Below, piece after piece: positions 40,812 to 49,071 of a stretch of 57,146 nt of DNA. Made by a program: the position numbers and the translations under genes. The notes beneath the pieces are model-generated. The model was not told the DNA's origin. It searched no databases and saw nothing but the letters and a program-made list of their open reading frames with translations. Position 1 is the first letter of the stretch, and each line of letters begins with the position of its first letter. The stretch is taken from the NCBI GenBank assembly GCA_035604685.1, contig DATNIB010000019.1:1-57146 (forward strand), written 5' to 3'. Source of the stretch: DATNIB01 sp035604685 (lineage in GTDB: Bacteria; Actinomycetota; Acidimicrobiia; Acidimicrobiales; RAAP-2).

Positions 40812-41983
40812 AGTTCTCTAGATCGAGCTCACCGGCGCGGTCGAACGGCAAGGTGGGCGGCGGGGAGAACGTCGGCGAACAGGGGGCCGGGGCCAAGGTT
40901 GAGCTCCGCAACTTGAAGCGTCGGTTCGGCTCGACCCAGGCGCTGGACGGCCTCACGCTCACCATCGAGCCCGGAGAGTTCGTCGCGCTGCTCGGCCCGT
41001 CCGGGTGCGGGAAGACGACGGCGCTGCGCGCCCTGGCCGGTTTCGAGTTCCTCGACGCGGGCCGGGTGGTGGTGGACGGCAAGGATCTGGCCGGCGTGCC
41101 CGCCCAACGGCGCGACATGGGGATGGTGTTCCAGAGCTACAGCCTCTTTCCCAATATGAACGCCCTCGACAACGTGGCGTTCGGGCTTCGCATGCGGGGG
41201 GTGGGAACGACCGCTCGGCGGGAGAAGGCTGCGTCGGTCCTCGAGCTGGTCGGCCTCGAGTCCGAGAAGGAGAAGTACCCACATCAGATGTCCGGCGGCC
41301 AGCAGCAGCGGGTCGCGCTGGCGAGGGCACTCGCCATCGAGCCCCGGGTGCTCCTCCTCGACGAGCCACTCTCGGCGCTCGATGCCAAGGTGCGGCTGCA
41401 GTTGCGTGACCAGATCAAGCTCCTGCAGACCAGGCTGCGCATCACCACTCTTTTCGTCACCCACGACCAGGAAGAAGCGCTGTCGATGGCCAACCGGGTC
41501 TGCGTGATGCGCCAGGGGCGCCTCGAGCAGGTGGACGCACCCGCAGTGCTGTACTCCTCGCCCGCGACACCGTTCGTGGCCGAGTTCGTCGGCATCATGA
41601 ACCGGCTGCCCGGAAAGATCGTGCCGGGCGGGGTCGAGGTGCTGGGTGGCGTGGTCGGGATCCGCAACGGAGGCGGACACGCCGACGGGTCGGCCGTCGA
41701 AGTCCTCGTTCGGCCCGAGGGCCTGACGCTGGCGCCGGCGGCCGACGGGCGCGGCATCGTGATGACCAAGACCTTCCTCGGCTCGACGACCAGGGTGACG
41801 GTGCTGTTGGAGGGGGAGCTGGCGGTGCAGGTCGACCGTCCGAGCGACGACACGGCGAACCTCGAACCCGGATCGGCGGTCCAGGTCACGGTGCTCGACA
41901 GGGAGGTCATGGTCGCCGAGAGCCGCTCCGGCGCCGATGACGCCTCCCAGGCCTGGGTGGCCGCGGCCGCCAAACAGAGCTGA
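40808..41983 (+). CDS. ABC transporter ATPase (PotA/PhnT type)
   Basis: 391 aa. After a 30-residue Ser/Gly-rich N-terminal stretch come Walker A G-P-S-G-C-G-K-T-T (about 63-71), Q-loop F-Q-S-Y-S-L-F-P-N, signature M-S-G-G-Q-Q-Q-R, Walker B V-L-L-L-D-E-P and switch T-H-D. A TOBE/OB regulatory domain follows (F-V-A-E-F-V-G-I-M-N-R-L-P-G-K, V-L-V-R-P-E-G-L). This is the energising subunit of the importer, cytoplasmic face. ATG 40808 overlaps the permease stop. Confidence 0.93.
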   Translation: MKFSRSSSPARSNGKVGGGENVGEQGAGAKVELRNLKRRFGSTQALDGLTLTIEPGEFVALLGPSGCGKTTALRALAGFEFLDAGRVVVDGKDLAGVPAQRRDMGMVFQSYSLFPNMNALDNVAFGLRMRGVGTTARREKAASVLELVGLESEKEKYPHQMSGGQQQRVALARALAIEPRVLLLDEPLSALDAKVRLQLRDQIKLLQTRLRITTLFVTHDQEEALSMANRVCVMRQGRLEQVDAPAVLYSSPATPFVAEFVGIMNRLPGKIVPGGVEVLGGVVGIRNGGGHADGSAVEVLVRPEGLTLAPAADGRGIVMTKTFLGSTTRVTVLLEGELAVQVDRPSDDTANLEPGSAVQVTVLDREVMVAESRSGADDASQAWVAAAAKQS

Positions 41984-42117
41984 GCGATTCGTCCGGCGGA
42001 CCCGACGGTCCCCCCGGCCGAGCGGGAGCTTCGGGGCCGGCGGCACCTCCAGGGGTGCGACGCCGACCTCGACGGCCTGGGGAGCGCCATTCGCGTCCTG
42101 CAGCAGCGGAGCCGGCC

Positions 42118-42711
42118 GTGACCGTCCGCTCCGACGGAGCCGATCTGGTTGGGCTACTGGAAGCGCTCTTCGCCAACCAGGCCCGGGCGAGCTACCTGGG
42201 TGAGCCGGTGACGGCGGCGCAGCACATGCTGCAGGCGGCCACCCGCGCCGAGGAGCTGGGGGGCGACACGGAGCTGGTCTTGGCCGCGCTCCTCCACGAC
42301 GTCGGCCACTTCCTCGAGCCGACAACGGCCGGACTGGTGGTGGTTGGATCGGCCGGTGACGGGTCGACGCGGCCGGACCGTCCCGCAGGCCACGCAACGG
42401 ACGGGTCGCGCTGGCTGGCCCGCTGGTTCGGACCCGCGGTCACCGAGCCGATTCGCTTGCATGTCGAGGCGAAGCGATATCTGTGCGGCGTGGAGCCCGA
42501 CTACCACGCCTCCCTCTCGGTCGCCTCGGTACGCTCGCTTCGGTCCCAGGGAGGTCCGATGGAGGACCAGGAGATCCGGGCTTTCCGGGCCGTCCCGTGG
42601 GCGGGCGACGCCGTTGTCCTGCGGCGCTGCGACGACTGGGCGAAGGACCCGAGTCGGGAGACGCGGGGTCTGGGCCACTTCCTCCCATCCATCCGGTTGC
42701 TCCTCCCATAG
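42118..42711 (+). CDS. phnZ: PhnZ-like HD-domain diiron oxygenase
   Basis: 197 aa from GTG 42118 (GGAG 8 bases upstream). Numbered from this start: Y26-x2-E29, H36, H60-D61, H64, H92, H115, K119 and D172. Spacing between these residues is the same as between the Y/E/H/HD/H/H/K/D set of PhnZ, the mixed-valent diiron oxygenase that splits 2-amino-1-hydroxyethylphosphonate to glycine and phosphate. 134 bases separate it from the importer ATPase and all run the same way. No PhnY hydroxylase gene is in the window, so the substrate may be imported already hydroxylated or PhnY is elsewhere. Confidence 0.8.
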   Translation: MTVRSDGADLVGLLEALFANQARASYLGEPVTAAQHMLQAATRAEELGGDTELVLAALLHDVGHFLEPTTAGLVVVGSAGDGSTRPDRPAGHATDGSRWLARWFGPAVTEPIRLHVEAKRYLCGVEPDYHASLSVASVRSLRSQGGPMEDQEIRAFRAVPWAGDAVVLRRCDDWAKDPSRETRGLGHFLPSIRLLLP

Positions 42712-42811
42712 GAAGGGGTCGTTGCAGCGCCCTCTGGTTGGCTCCACCAGTGTCAACGGGCTTGACTGTTTGCGAACCAGATTGAGGCGCGCGGCACTGA
42801 GAGGCGGGACC

Positions 42812-43570
42812 ATGGACTGGCAGAGCGAAGTCACCGAGCAGGGGGTCACCGAGCGGGCGTTCACCCTGGAGGTCGGCGAGGAGGCGGTGCCGGGCATCGT
42901 CTGGACGCCGGCCGATCGCCCCGTGCGCGCCACCGTCCTCATCGGCCACGGTGGCACCCAGCACAAGCGCACGCCCGGCGTGCTGTCGCTCGCTCGCCGC
43001 CTGGTCCGCCACCTCGACTACGCGTCGGTGGCCATCGACGCCCCGGGTCATGGGGAGCGTCGTGAGGGGGCCGAGGAGCGCGTGCTACCGAACCAGTTGC
43101 GCGCCCGGGTGGCCGCGATGTCGCCCGAGCAGATGGAAGCGGCGGCCAAGCGCAACGCCGGGGCGGTCGGCGAGTGGAAGGCGACGCTCGACGCCGTCGA
43201 GAAGTCCGCGGGGATCAACGGCCCCTTCGGCTACTGGGGCGTCTCCATGGGCACCGGCATCGGCCTACCCTTCGTGGCGAGCGAGTCGCGCATCGCGGCC
43301 GCCGTGTTCGGGCTGATGGGCGTCGGCCCCCGCGTCGGCTCCGAGCGCCTGGCCGAGGCGGCCCGGAAGGTGACCATCCCGGTCCTCTTCCTTTTCCAGT
43401 GGGACGACGAGCTCATGGAGCGCGAGCAGGGCCTGGCCCTCTACGACGCGTTCGGCTCCGCCGAGAAGACGATGCACATCAACCCCGGCGGGCACATCGA
43501 GATGCCGCCGTTCGAGCGCGACGCGGTCGAGGCCTTCTTCGGCCGACACCTGGGGCGGCCCGCTGGCTGA
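42812..43570 (+). CDS. Alpha/beta-hydrolase (dienelactone-hydrolase-like)
   Basis: 252 aa from ATG 42812. The nucleophile elbow is G-V-S-M-G (about residues 140-144). The oxyanion G-H-G-G-T segment is near 50, an acidic D in F-Q-W-D-D-E, and a catalytic His in P-G-G-H-I. It is probably a cytoplasmic esterase; no lid or signal peptide is seen. It follows the phosphonate genes at 100 bases in the same direction, but its role there is open. Bases 43571-43727 hold no supported gene. Confidence 0.85.
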   Translation: MDWQSEVTEQGVTERAFTLEVGEEAVPGIVWTPADRPVRATVLIGHGGTQHKRTPGVLSLARRLVRHLDYASVAIDAPGHGERREGAEERVLPNQLRARVAAMSPEQMEAAAKRNAGAVGEWKATLDAVEKSAGINGPFGYWGVSMGTGIGLPFVASESRIAAAVFGLMGVGPRVGSERLAEAARKVTIPVLFLFQWDDELMEREQGLALYDAFGSAEKTMHINPGGHIEMPPFERDAVEAFFGRHLGRPAG

Positions 43571-43757
43571 CGACCTGCAGGCCGCGGACCCGCCACCGCT
43601 CGAGCTGGCGGCGCGGCTGAACTCGCCCGGCAGGCCGGCTTCCCGATCGACCACCTGAACCCCGGGGCCGTGGTGCTGAGGCTCGACGGCTGAGTCGCCG
43701 GGGTCGGATTCCGCTCGATCCAGCTGCGTGAGGCACAGTTCTGCTACTATTATGTAC

Positions 43758-44030
43758 ATGTCAGAAACGGTTGGAGTCGCCGAACTGCGCCAGAACCTGA
43801 GCAAGTTCCTGCAGCGAGTCTCCCGAGGAGAGCGATTGGTCGTCACCGATCACAACCGGCCCGTCGCCGAGCTGGGGCCGCCGCCGACCACCGGAGCCGC
43901 CTTGGACCGCCTGGTAGCCGAGGGACGAGTTAACCGGCCAGCTCGGCGTGGACTCCCGGAGCCGGTCGAGTTCGTCGGTGACCCAGCAGCGTTGAGCCGA
44001 GCGCTCGACGAGATCCGCGGCGAGCGCTGA
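43758..44030 (+). CDS. Phd/YefM-type antitoxin
   Basis: 90 aa from ATG 43758; the GTG at 43728 is upstream of a -10-like TACTAT (43744-43749). The N-terminal Phd fold is clear (V-G-V-A-E-L-R-Q-N-L-S-K-F-L-Q-R-V-S-R-G-E-R-L-V-V-T-D-H-N-R-P-V-A with breaks). The C-terminal tail (residues 60-90) would wrap and inhibit the toxin. It is followed after one base by a PIN toxin gene. The promoter is almost leaderless and probably autorepressed by the complex. Confidence 0.9.
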   Translation: MSETVGVAELRQNLSKFLQRVSRGERLVVTDHNRPVAELGPPPTTGAALDRLVAEGRVNRPARRGLPEPVEFVGDPAALSRALDEIRGER

Positions 44031-44031
44031 T

Positions 44032-44445
44032 GTGGCGCTCTTCTATGCCGATGCCTCTGCGCTCGTAAAGCTGATTCTGCGCGAGCCCGAGAGCGCCGCG
44101 CTGCAAGCCTTTCTGGCGGACGCCGACGTTGTCTCTAGCGAACTACTCGTCACGGAATTGCTGCGGGCGATCAGGCGCGCGGGCGCGCAGAACCCTGCGC
44201 TTCCCTTGGCTGCTCTGACCGATCGAACCGAAGAGCTACTAGACGCCGTCGGCCTGCGACCGCTCGATCGCTCAGTGCTCCTCGCCGCAGGGACGCTGGC
44301 CGAACCCACGCTGCGCGCACTTGATGCCATCCATGTGGCTACCGCCATCGACGTCTTCCCACATGACGGCTTCGTCAGCTACGACGAGCGACAGAGCGCC
44401 GCGGCTCGGCTGGCCGGTCTGCGCACCTACGCGCCGCGCGGCTGA
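44032..44445 (+). CDS. VapC-type PIN-domain RNase toxin
   Basis: 137 aa from GTG 44032. PIN acidic residues are in place: D in F-Y-A-D-A-S-A-L (residue 7), E in L-L-V-T-E-L-L-R-A, D in L-D-A-I-H-V-A-T-A and D in V-S-Y-D-E-R-Q. The combination of a Phd-type antitoxin and VapC toxin is a standard type II toxin-antitoxin module; VapC enzymes cut tRNA or rRNA. Nothing suggests inactivation. Confidence 0.92.
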   Translation: MALFYADASALVKLILREPESAALQAFLADADVVSSELLVTELLRAIRRAGAQNPALPLAALTDRTEELLDAVGLRPLDRSVLLAAGTLAEPTLRALDAIHVATAIDVFPHDGFVSYDERQSAAARLAGLRTYAPRG

Positions 44446-44493
44446 ACCACCTTTAGAGGGAATGGAGACAGAGCTGACCTGGTTGCCGCACCG

Positions 44494-44844
44494 GTGCCCA
44501 TCCCGTCGCCGGGCACGCCCCCCAAGCAGATCGCCGAGTGCGTCGGACGAGTTTCGACGGACAGCCCCCGTGTTTCGATCGCCGTCATGGAGAGCCCGAC
44601 GGGGTGGTTGGAGTACGGCCAGCGGCCGGGGTTCGATGAGTGCACGGTCGTGCTGTCGGGTGAGCTCACGGTCGAGACCGAAGCCGCGACTCTCTCGGTC
44701 ACCAACGGTCAGGCGATGCATGTCAAGCCGGGCGAGTGGGTCCGCTACTCGACCCCGGCCGAGGGCGGTGCCCGCTACGTGTCGGTCTGCGTGCCTGCCT
44801 TCTCGCCCGCCACCGTTCGCCGCGACGAACCGGCACCGGCGTAG
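44494..44844 (+). CDS. Small cupin-domain protein
   Basis: 116 aa. A single cupin: E-C-T-V-V-L-S-G-E-L-T-V-E-T then V-K-P-G-E-W-V-R-Y-S-T-P. The metal-binding His residues of motif 1 (usually H-x-H) are missing, so metal-dependent chemistry is doubtful. The start is GTG 44494 with no good ribosome binding site, and another start is possible. It precedes the nitrile hydratase operon by 43 bases in the same direction, and could be a co-expressed sensor or unrelated. Confidence 0.7.
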   Translation: MPIPSPGTPPKQIAECVGRVSTDSPRVSIAVMESPTGWLEYGQRPGFDECTVVLSGELTVETEAATLSVTNGQAMHVKPGEWVRYSTPAEGGARYVSVCVPAFSPATVRRDEPAPA

Positions 44845-44887
44845 CCATCCGGCTGCTCCGGCACGTGGAGTGTGCTGAGATCAAGCC

Positions 44888-45511
44888 GTGGACGGGATAC
44901 ACGACCTCGGGGGAGTCCAGGGCTTCGGAGCCGTCGAGGTCGAACGCGACGAGCCCACCTTTCACGCGGACTGGGAGCGTCGGGCCTTTCGGTTGACGAT
45001 GGCCGCCATGATGGGCGGCCTCCTCGCCGGCCGGTTCCGCCACGCGATCGAACGCATGGACCCGGCTTGGTATCTCTCCTCCCCCTATTACGAGCACTGG
45101 CTTACCGCCACTGCCACGGGTGCGGTGGAGGCGGGCGTGCTGAGCGAGGCCGAGCTTGATCAGCGGTTGGGCCGCACCTTTGCGCTGGCCCGCCCGATCC
45201 GGGCGCCGGTGCTGGCCGAGCCGGGGACCTCCTCCGCACGGCACCGCCACGGCCTCGGCTCCGCCGTCCGGGTCAGGGAGTGGCACCCGCTCGGCCACAC
45301 CCGCGCCCCCCGCTACGTGCAGGGCAAGCGCGGGACCGTCGTGCGGCTCGACGGGGTCTTCTCCGTCCCCGACGTCGAGTACCACTGCACCGGGCGCCGG
45401 ACAGAGCCCACCTACTCGGTGTGCTTCGAGGCGACCGAGCTGTGGGGCGAGGCCGGGGATCCGGTGCACGTGGATCTCTGGGAGAGCTACCTGGAGGCGC
45501 CCGATGGCTGA
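44888..45511 (+). CDS. nthB: Nitrile hydratase beta subunit
   Basis: 207 aa. The start M-D-G-I-H-D-L-G-G-V-Q-G-F-G (GTG 44888) is the nitrile-hydratase beta hallmark. R-F-R-H-A-I-E-R-M near residue 50 supplies the conserved Arg that contacts the alpha-subunit sulfenate/sulfinate cluster, and Y-V-Q-G-K-R-G-T-V is the C-terminal SH3-like part. It pairs with alpha encoded next (8-base overlap). The beta-alpha-activator order is that of cobalt enzymes. Confidence 0.93.
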   Translation: MDGIHDLGGVQGFGAVEVERDEPTFHADWERRAFRLTMAAMMGGLLAGRFRHAIERMDPAWYLSSPYYEHWLTATATGAVEAGVLSEAELDQRLGRTFALARPIRAPVLAEPGTSSARHRHGLGSAVRVREWHPLGHTRAPRYVQGKRGTVVRLDGVFSVPDVEYHCTGRRTEPTYSVCFEATELWGEAGDPVHVDLWESYLEAPDG

Positions 45512-46106
45512 AAGCTCCCAACCACATCGTCACCATTCGCCGACGACGCCGGTCGAGGAACGGGTCGAAGCCTTGGAGGCCCTCCTCATCGAGAAGGGGG
45601 TGCTCGACCCCGCGGCCATAGACGCGGTCATCGAGCACTACGAGCACCGGATCGGTCCCATGAACGGCGCCAAGGTGGTCGCCCGCGCCTGGAGCGACCC
45701 GGACTACCGGGCGCGGTTGCTGAAAGATGGGACGGCCGCCATCGCCGAGCTCGGCTTCGGCGGTCCCGAGGGCAACCACATGGTGGTACTGGAGAACACC
45801 CCCCAGATCCACAACGCCGTGGTCTGCACGCTGTGCTCGTGCTACCCGTGGCCCGTGCTCGGGCTCCCCCCGAACTGGTACAAGAGCCCGCCCTACCGGG
45901 CCCGCATGGTGCGCGAGCCCCGGGTCGTGCTGGCCGAGATGGGCTGTCACGTGCCGGCCGACGTCGAGATCAGGGTGTGGGACTCCTCGGCCGAGGTGCG
46001 CTACCTGGTCCTGCCCGAGCGGCCCGAGGGGACGGACGGACACACAGAGGAGGACCTCGCCGCGCTGGTCACCAGGGACTCGATGATCGGGGTGGCCCGG
46101 CTGTGA
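45504..46106 (+). CDS. nthA: Nitrile hydratase alpha subunit, cobalt type
   Basis: 200 aa. The metal-claw motif V-C108-T-L-C111-S-C113 has Thr in the second position, which marks cobalt-dependent enzymes (iron enzymes have Ser). W-Y-K-S-P-P-Y-R and R-E-P-R-V-V-L-A-E-M-G flank it. The two outer Cys become sulfinate and sulfenate. The enzyme hydrates nitriles to amides in the cytoplasm. Its ATG overlaps the beta stop, and its stop overlaps the activator GTG. No amidase or aldoxime dehydratase gene is in the window. Confidence 0.95.
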   Translation: MAESSQPHRHHSPTTPVEERVEALEALLIEKGVLDPAAIDAVIEHYEHRIGPMNGAKVVARAWSDPDYRARLLKDGTAAIAELGFGGPEGNHMVVLENTPQIHNAVVCTLCSCYPWPVLGLPPNWYKSPPYRARMVREPRVVLAEMGCHVPADVEIRVWDSSAEVRYLVLPERPEGTDGHTEEDLAALVTRDSMIGVARL

Positions 46107-46393
46107 GCCCGCGCGAGGTGCTCGAAGCGGGACTGGCGGAAGAGACCGTGCCGCGTGCCAACGGCTCGATCGCCTTCGACGAGCCGTGGCAGGGGCGGGC
46201 GCTCGCCATGGCGGTGCTGGTGGTCGAGCGGAGCGGCCGAGGATGGGACGACTTTCGCCGGCACCTCATCGCGGCGCTGGGGGAGGACACCGAACGTCCC
46301 TATTGGGAGAGCTGGGTGCGCGCGCTGGACCGGTTCGTCCGCGATGTCGGGCTGCTGGCACCGCGCTCGGCGGCGGAGCCCCGGCGGTCGTAG
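46103..46393 (+). CDS. Nitrile hydratase accessory/activator protein
   Basis: 96 aa from GTG 46103 (GTGA overlap with the alpha stop). P-R-A-N-G-S-I-A-F-D-E-P-W-Q-G-R-A-L-A-M-A-V-L is the conserved start of P14K/NhlE-type self-subunit-swapping chaperones, and Y-W-E-S-W-V-R-A-L-D-R-F-V follows. It delivers cobalt to the alpha subunit by subunit exchange. Length is at the short end for the family. Confidence 0.87.
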   Translation: MSPREVLEAGLAEETVPRANGSIAFDEPWQGRALAMAVLVVERSGRGWDDFRRHLIAALGEDTERPYWESWVRALDRFVRDVGLLAPRSAAEPRRS

Positions 46394-46412
46394 CCAATGG
46401 GTGCTGTCACCG

Positions 46413-46428
46413 CCGCTGGCGCCAGCGG
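46413..46428. terminator. Perfect 16-base palindrome between convergent operons
   Basis: CCGCTGGCGCCAGCGG. It lies 20 bases after the activator stop and 26 bases from the amidohydrolase stop. It may be a bidirectional terminator stem, although there is no loop and no T-run. Confidence 0.45.
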
Positions 46429-46453
46429 GGCCGTAGGGGCGGCGCCCAGATCC

Positions 46454-47329
46454 TCAGCGGAGGCCCAACAGGCGCGCCGCGTTCTCCTTCAAGATGAGGG
46501 GGCGCACCTCGTCTTTGATGTCGAGCTTCTCGAAGTCGGCCAGCCAGCGATCTGGGGTGATGACCGGGTAGTCCGAGCCGAAGAGCACCTTGGTGCGCAG
46601 GAGGGTGTTCGCGTACTGGATGAGGTTCGCCGGGAAGTACTTGGGGGACCAGCCCGAAAGGTCGATGTGCACGGTGGGCTTGTGCAGCGCCACTGAGATC
46701 GCCTCGTCCTGCCAGGGGAACGAGGGGTGGGCGAGGATGATCGGCATCTCGGGGAAGTCGACCGCCACGTCGTCGACGAAAATGGGGTTGGAGTACTTGA
46801 GGCGGATGCCGCCGCCGCCGGGTTGGCCGGCGCCCACCCCGGTGTGGCCGGTGTGGAAGACGACGGGTAGGCCGGTCTCGGCCATCGCCTCGTAGATCGG
46901 GTAGACGGTGGGGTCGTTCGGGAAGAACGCCTGCTCGTTCGGGTGGAACTTGAAGCCGCGGAACCCGTAGCGCGCGACCAGACGCCGGACCTCGGCCGCG
47001 CCGGCCGCGCCGGTGTGCGGGTCGATCGAGGCGAACGGGATCACCACGTCGCGGTAGTCGGACGCCAGGCGTCCGATCTCGTCGTTGGTGACAGCGGGTC
47101 CGTGGCCCCGGGTGCTGGTCGAGTCGATCATGAAGGCGACGCAGGCCATCTTGCGTTCCCGGTAGTAGGCGGCGAGGTCGGGCAACGTCGGCTGGACCAC
47201 GTCGGCCCCGAAGTACTCGTAGAAGGTTTCGTTGGGCTGGGTGCCGTCGCCCGAGCCTTCGACCGAGGCCTGCACGTGGGTGTGCACGTCGATCGCCACG
47301 ATGGCGTCGAGATCGATCGACCCGCTCAT
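46454..47329 (-). CDS. Amidohydrolase (PF04909-type metal-dependent hydrolase)
   Basis: 291 aa from ATG 47329, which overlaps the ligase TGA. Metal-site motifs: A-I-D-V-H-T-H-V near residue 12, F-K-F-H-P-N near 135, V-F-H-T-G-H-T-G and I-L-A-H-P-S-F-P-W. L-F-G-S-D-Y-P near the end supplies the last Asp. It belongs to the ACMSD/gamma-resorcylate decarboxylase-like group. Coupling to an acyl-CoA ligase suggests aromatic or side-chain acid catabolism. Confidence 0.88.
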   Translation of the reverse strand: MSGSIDLDAIVAIDVHTHVQASVEGSGDGTQPNETFYEYFGADVVQPTLPDLAAYYRERKMACVAFMIDSTSTRGHGPAVTNDEIGRLASDYRDVVIPFASIDPHTGAAGAAEVRRLVARYGFRGFKFHPNEQAFFPNDPTVYPIYEAMAETGLPVVFHTGHTGVGAGQPGGGGIRLKYSNPIFVDDVAVDFPEMPIILAHPSFPWQDEAISVALHKPTVHIDLSGWSPKYFPANLIQYANTLLRTKVLFGSDYPVITPDRWLADFEKLDIKDEVRPLILKENAARLLGLR

Positions 47330-48897
47330 CGGGCGGGCTCTCGAGCGGTCAACACGCGGCGCAGGATCTTGCCGGACGGGGACTTCGGGATGGCGTCGAT
47401 GAACTCCACGGAGCGCACCCGCTTGTAAGGGGCGACCCGCCCGGCGATCCACTCCATGAGCGCGTCGGGGTCGATCGGGCGGACGCACACCACGAAGGCC
47501 TTCGGCGCCTCGCCGCCCGCCTCGTCGAACACGCCGATCACGGCCGCGTCGACGACGTCGGGGTGGGTGAGCAGGAGCGCCTCGAGCTCGGCGGGGGCCA
47601 CCTGGTAGCCCTTGTACTTGATCAGCTCCTTCACCCGGTCGACGATGAAGAAGACGCCGTCGCGCACCTGGGCCACGTCGCCGGTGCGCAGCCAACCGTC
47701 CCCGGTGAGGGCGTCCGCGGTGGCGTCGGGGTTGTCGAGGTAGCCGGCCATGACCTGGGGTCCGCGCACCCAGATCTCTCCTTCGAGCACGCCGTCGGCC
47801 GCACGCTCGACCCGGTCGGGCTCGCCGCTCGTCTGGGGGCCCCCGACCGGCACGAGGCGCGCCTCGGTCATCGGCATGAGGCGGCCGACCGAGCCGACCG
47901 GCAGGTCCGGCTCCTGCTCGGGGATGAGGTGGGTGCCCGGGCTCGCCTCGGTCATCCCGTAGCCCTGGACGACCCGCACGCCGAAGCGAGCCTCGAAGCG
48001 CCGGGCCAGTTCCACGTCGAGCGGGGCGGCCCCCGACACCGCCCAGCGGACCGAGGATGTGTCGAAGCGGTCGGCCTCCTCCAAGTTGACGAGCTGGAGC
48101 ACCATCGGCGGCGCCAGGTGCAGTCGGGTGACCCGGTAGCGCTCGACGGCCTCGAGGTAGGTGACAGGTGAGAAGCGCGGGAGGGTCACGATCGTCGACC
48201 CGCAGGCGAGGCTCATGTTCATGATCACGGTCATGCCGTAGATGTGGAAGAAGGGAAGGACGGCACACACGACATCGTCCTCGGCATAGGGCCACATGGG
48301 CGCGAACTGGGCCAGGTTCGCCACCAAGTTCCGGTGGGTCAGCAGCACCCCCTTGGGCGCCCCGGTGGTCCCGCTCGAGTAGGGGAGGACGGCGACGGCC
48401 GTGGCGGGGTCGAGCGCCACCCAGTCGCGCTCTTCGGTGGCCCCGGGCCCGGGCCAGTCCGTGTCGATCACGTGAACGTGTGCGACGCCGGTGTGCCGCG
48501 CCGCGCTTCGCGCCTTTTCCACGCTCGCGTGGTCGACGAGGACGACCTTGGCGCGACAGTCGGCCAACTGGCGCCCGATCTCCTCCTCGGTGAGGACGGG
48601 GTTGAGCGGGGTCACGGCTGCACCTGCGGCGATCGTCGCGTGGAAGGCCACGACGAAACTCGGGTGATTGGGCGTCATGAGCGCCACCACGTCGCCCGGA
48701 CCAACCCCGAGCTCGCCCAGCCCCGCCACCCCGGCGTGGACGCGGGCCGCCAGCTCGGCCGCCGTCGTCACGGCGCCGCTCACCCCGTCGATCAGCGTGG
48801 GGTGGTCGCCGCGCGCGGCCACCTTGTCCATGACGAACTCGCTGAGCGAGACGTCGGGGATGGCCACGTCGGGATACGGGCTGCGCAGGATGGTCAT
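47326..48897 (-). CDS. AMP-forming acyl-CoA synthetase (4-coumarate-CoA-ligase-like)
   Basis: 523 aa from ATG 48897; the longer frame to 48996 lacks support. Motifs: L-P-Y-S-S-G-T-T-G-A-P-K-G (about residues 176-188) for AMP binding, V-Q-G-Y-G-M-T-E-A, W-L-R-T-G-D-V-A and the C-terminal Lys motif P-K-S-P-S-G-K-I-L-R-R. The H-L-A-P-P-M-V-L and W-A-V-S-G-A-A-P-L segments resemble plant 4CL-like ligases. It activates an aromatic or branched carboxylate to CoA. It is coupled to the amidohydrolase by a 4-base overlap. Confidence 0.92.
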   Translation of the reverse strand: MTILRSPYPDVAIPDVSLSEFVMDKVAARGDHPTLIDGVSGAVTTAAELAARVHAGVAGLGELGVGPGDVVALMTPNHPSFVVAFHATIAAGAAVTPLNPVLTEEEIGRQLADCRAKVVLVDHASVEKARSAARHTGVAHVHVIDTDWPGPGATEERDWVALDPATAVAVLPYSSGTTGAPKGVLLTHRNLVANLAQFAPMWPYAEDDVVCAVLPFFHIYGMTVIMNMSLACGSTIVTLPRFSPVTYLEAVERYRVTRLHLAPPMVLQLVNLEEADRFDTSSVRWAVSGAAPLDVELARRFEARFGVRVVQGYGMTEASPGTHLIPEQEPDLPVGSVGRLMPMTEARLVPVGGPQTSGEPDRVERAADGVLEGEIWVRGPQVMAGYLDNPDATADALTGDGWLRTGDVAQVRDGVFFIVDRVKELIKYKGYQVAPAELEALLLTHPDVVDAAVIGVFDEAGGEAPKAFVVCVRPIDPDALMEWIAGRVAPYKRVRSVEFIDAIPKSPSGKILRRVLTAREPAR

Positions 48898-49071
48898 GGT
48901 GATCCGGTCGGACTGCGGTGGGCGGAGAGGCGACAAATCATAGATGCGGCGGGTCGCTCTTGGTCTGAGGCCTGGGCTCCGCCGGGAAGACGCCAAACGA
49001 GGGCCCCCCTGTGCTGGGTTCCCGCGGTGGCGTTGTCCAACGGCGTCATCGCGGGCGGATCGACACCGGGT

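Noticed and set aside
43571..43727. Short frame ending A-V-V-L-R-L-D-G before the Phd antitoxin
   Set aside because: No start, no ribosome binding site and no family; chance in GC-rich DNA is as likely as a gene remnant.
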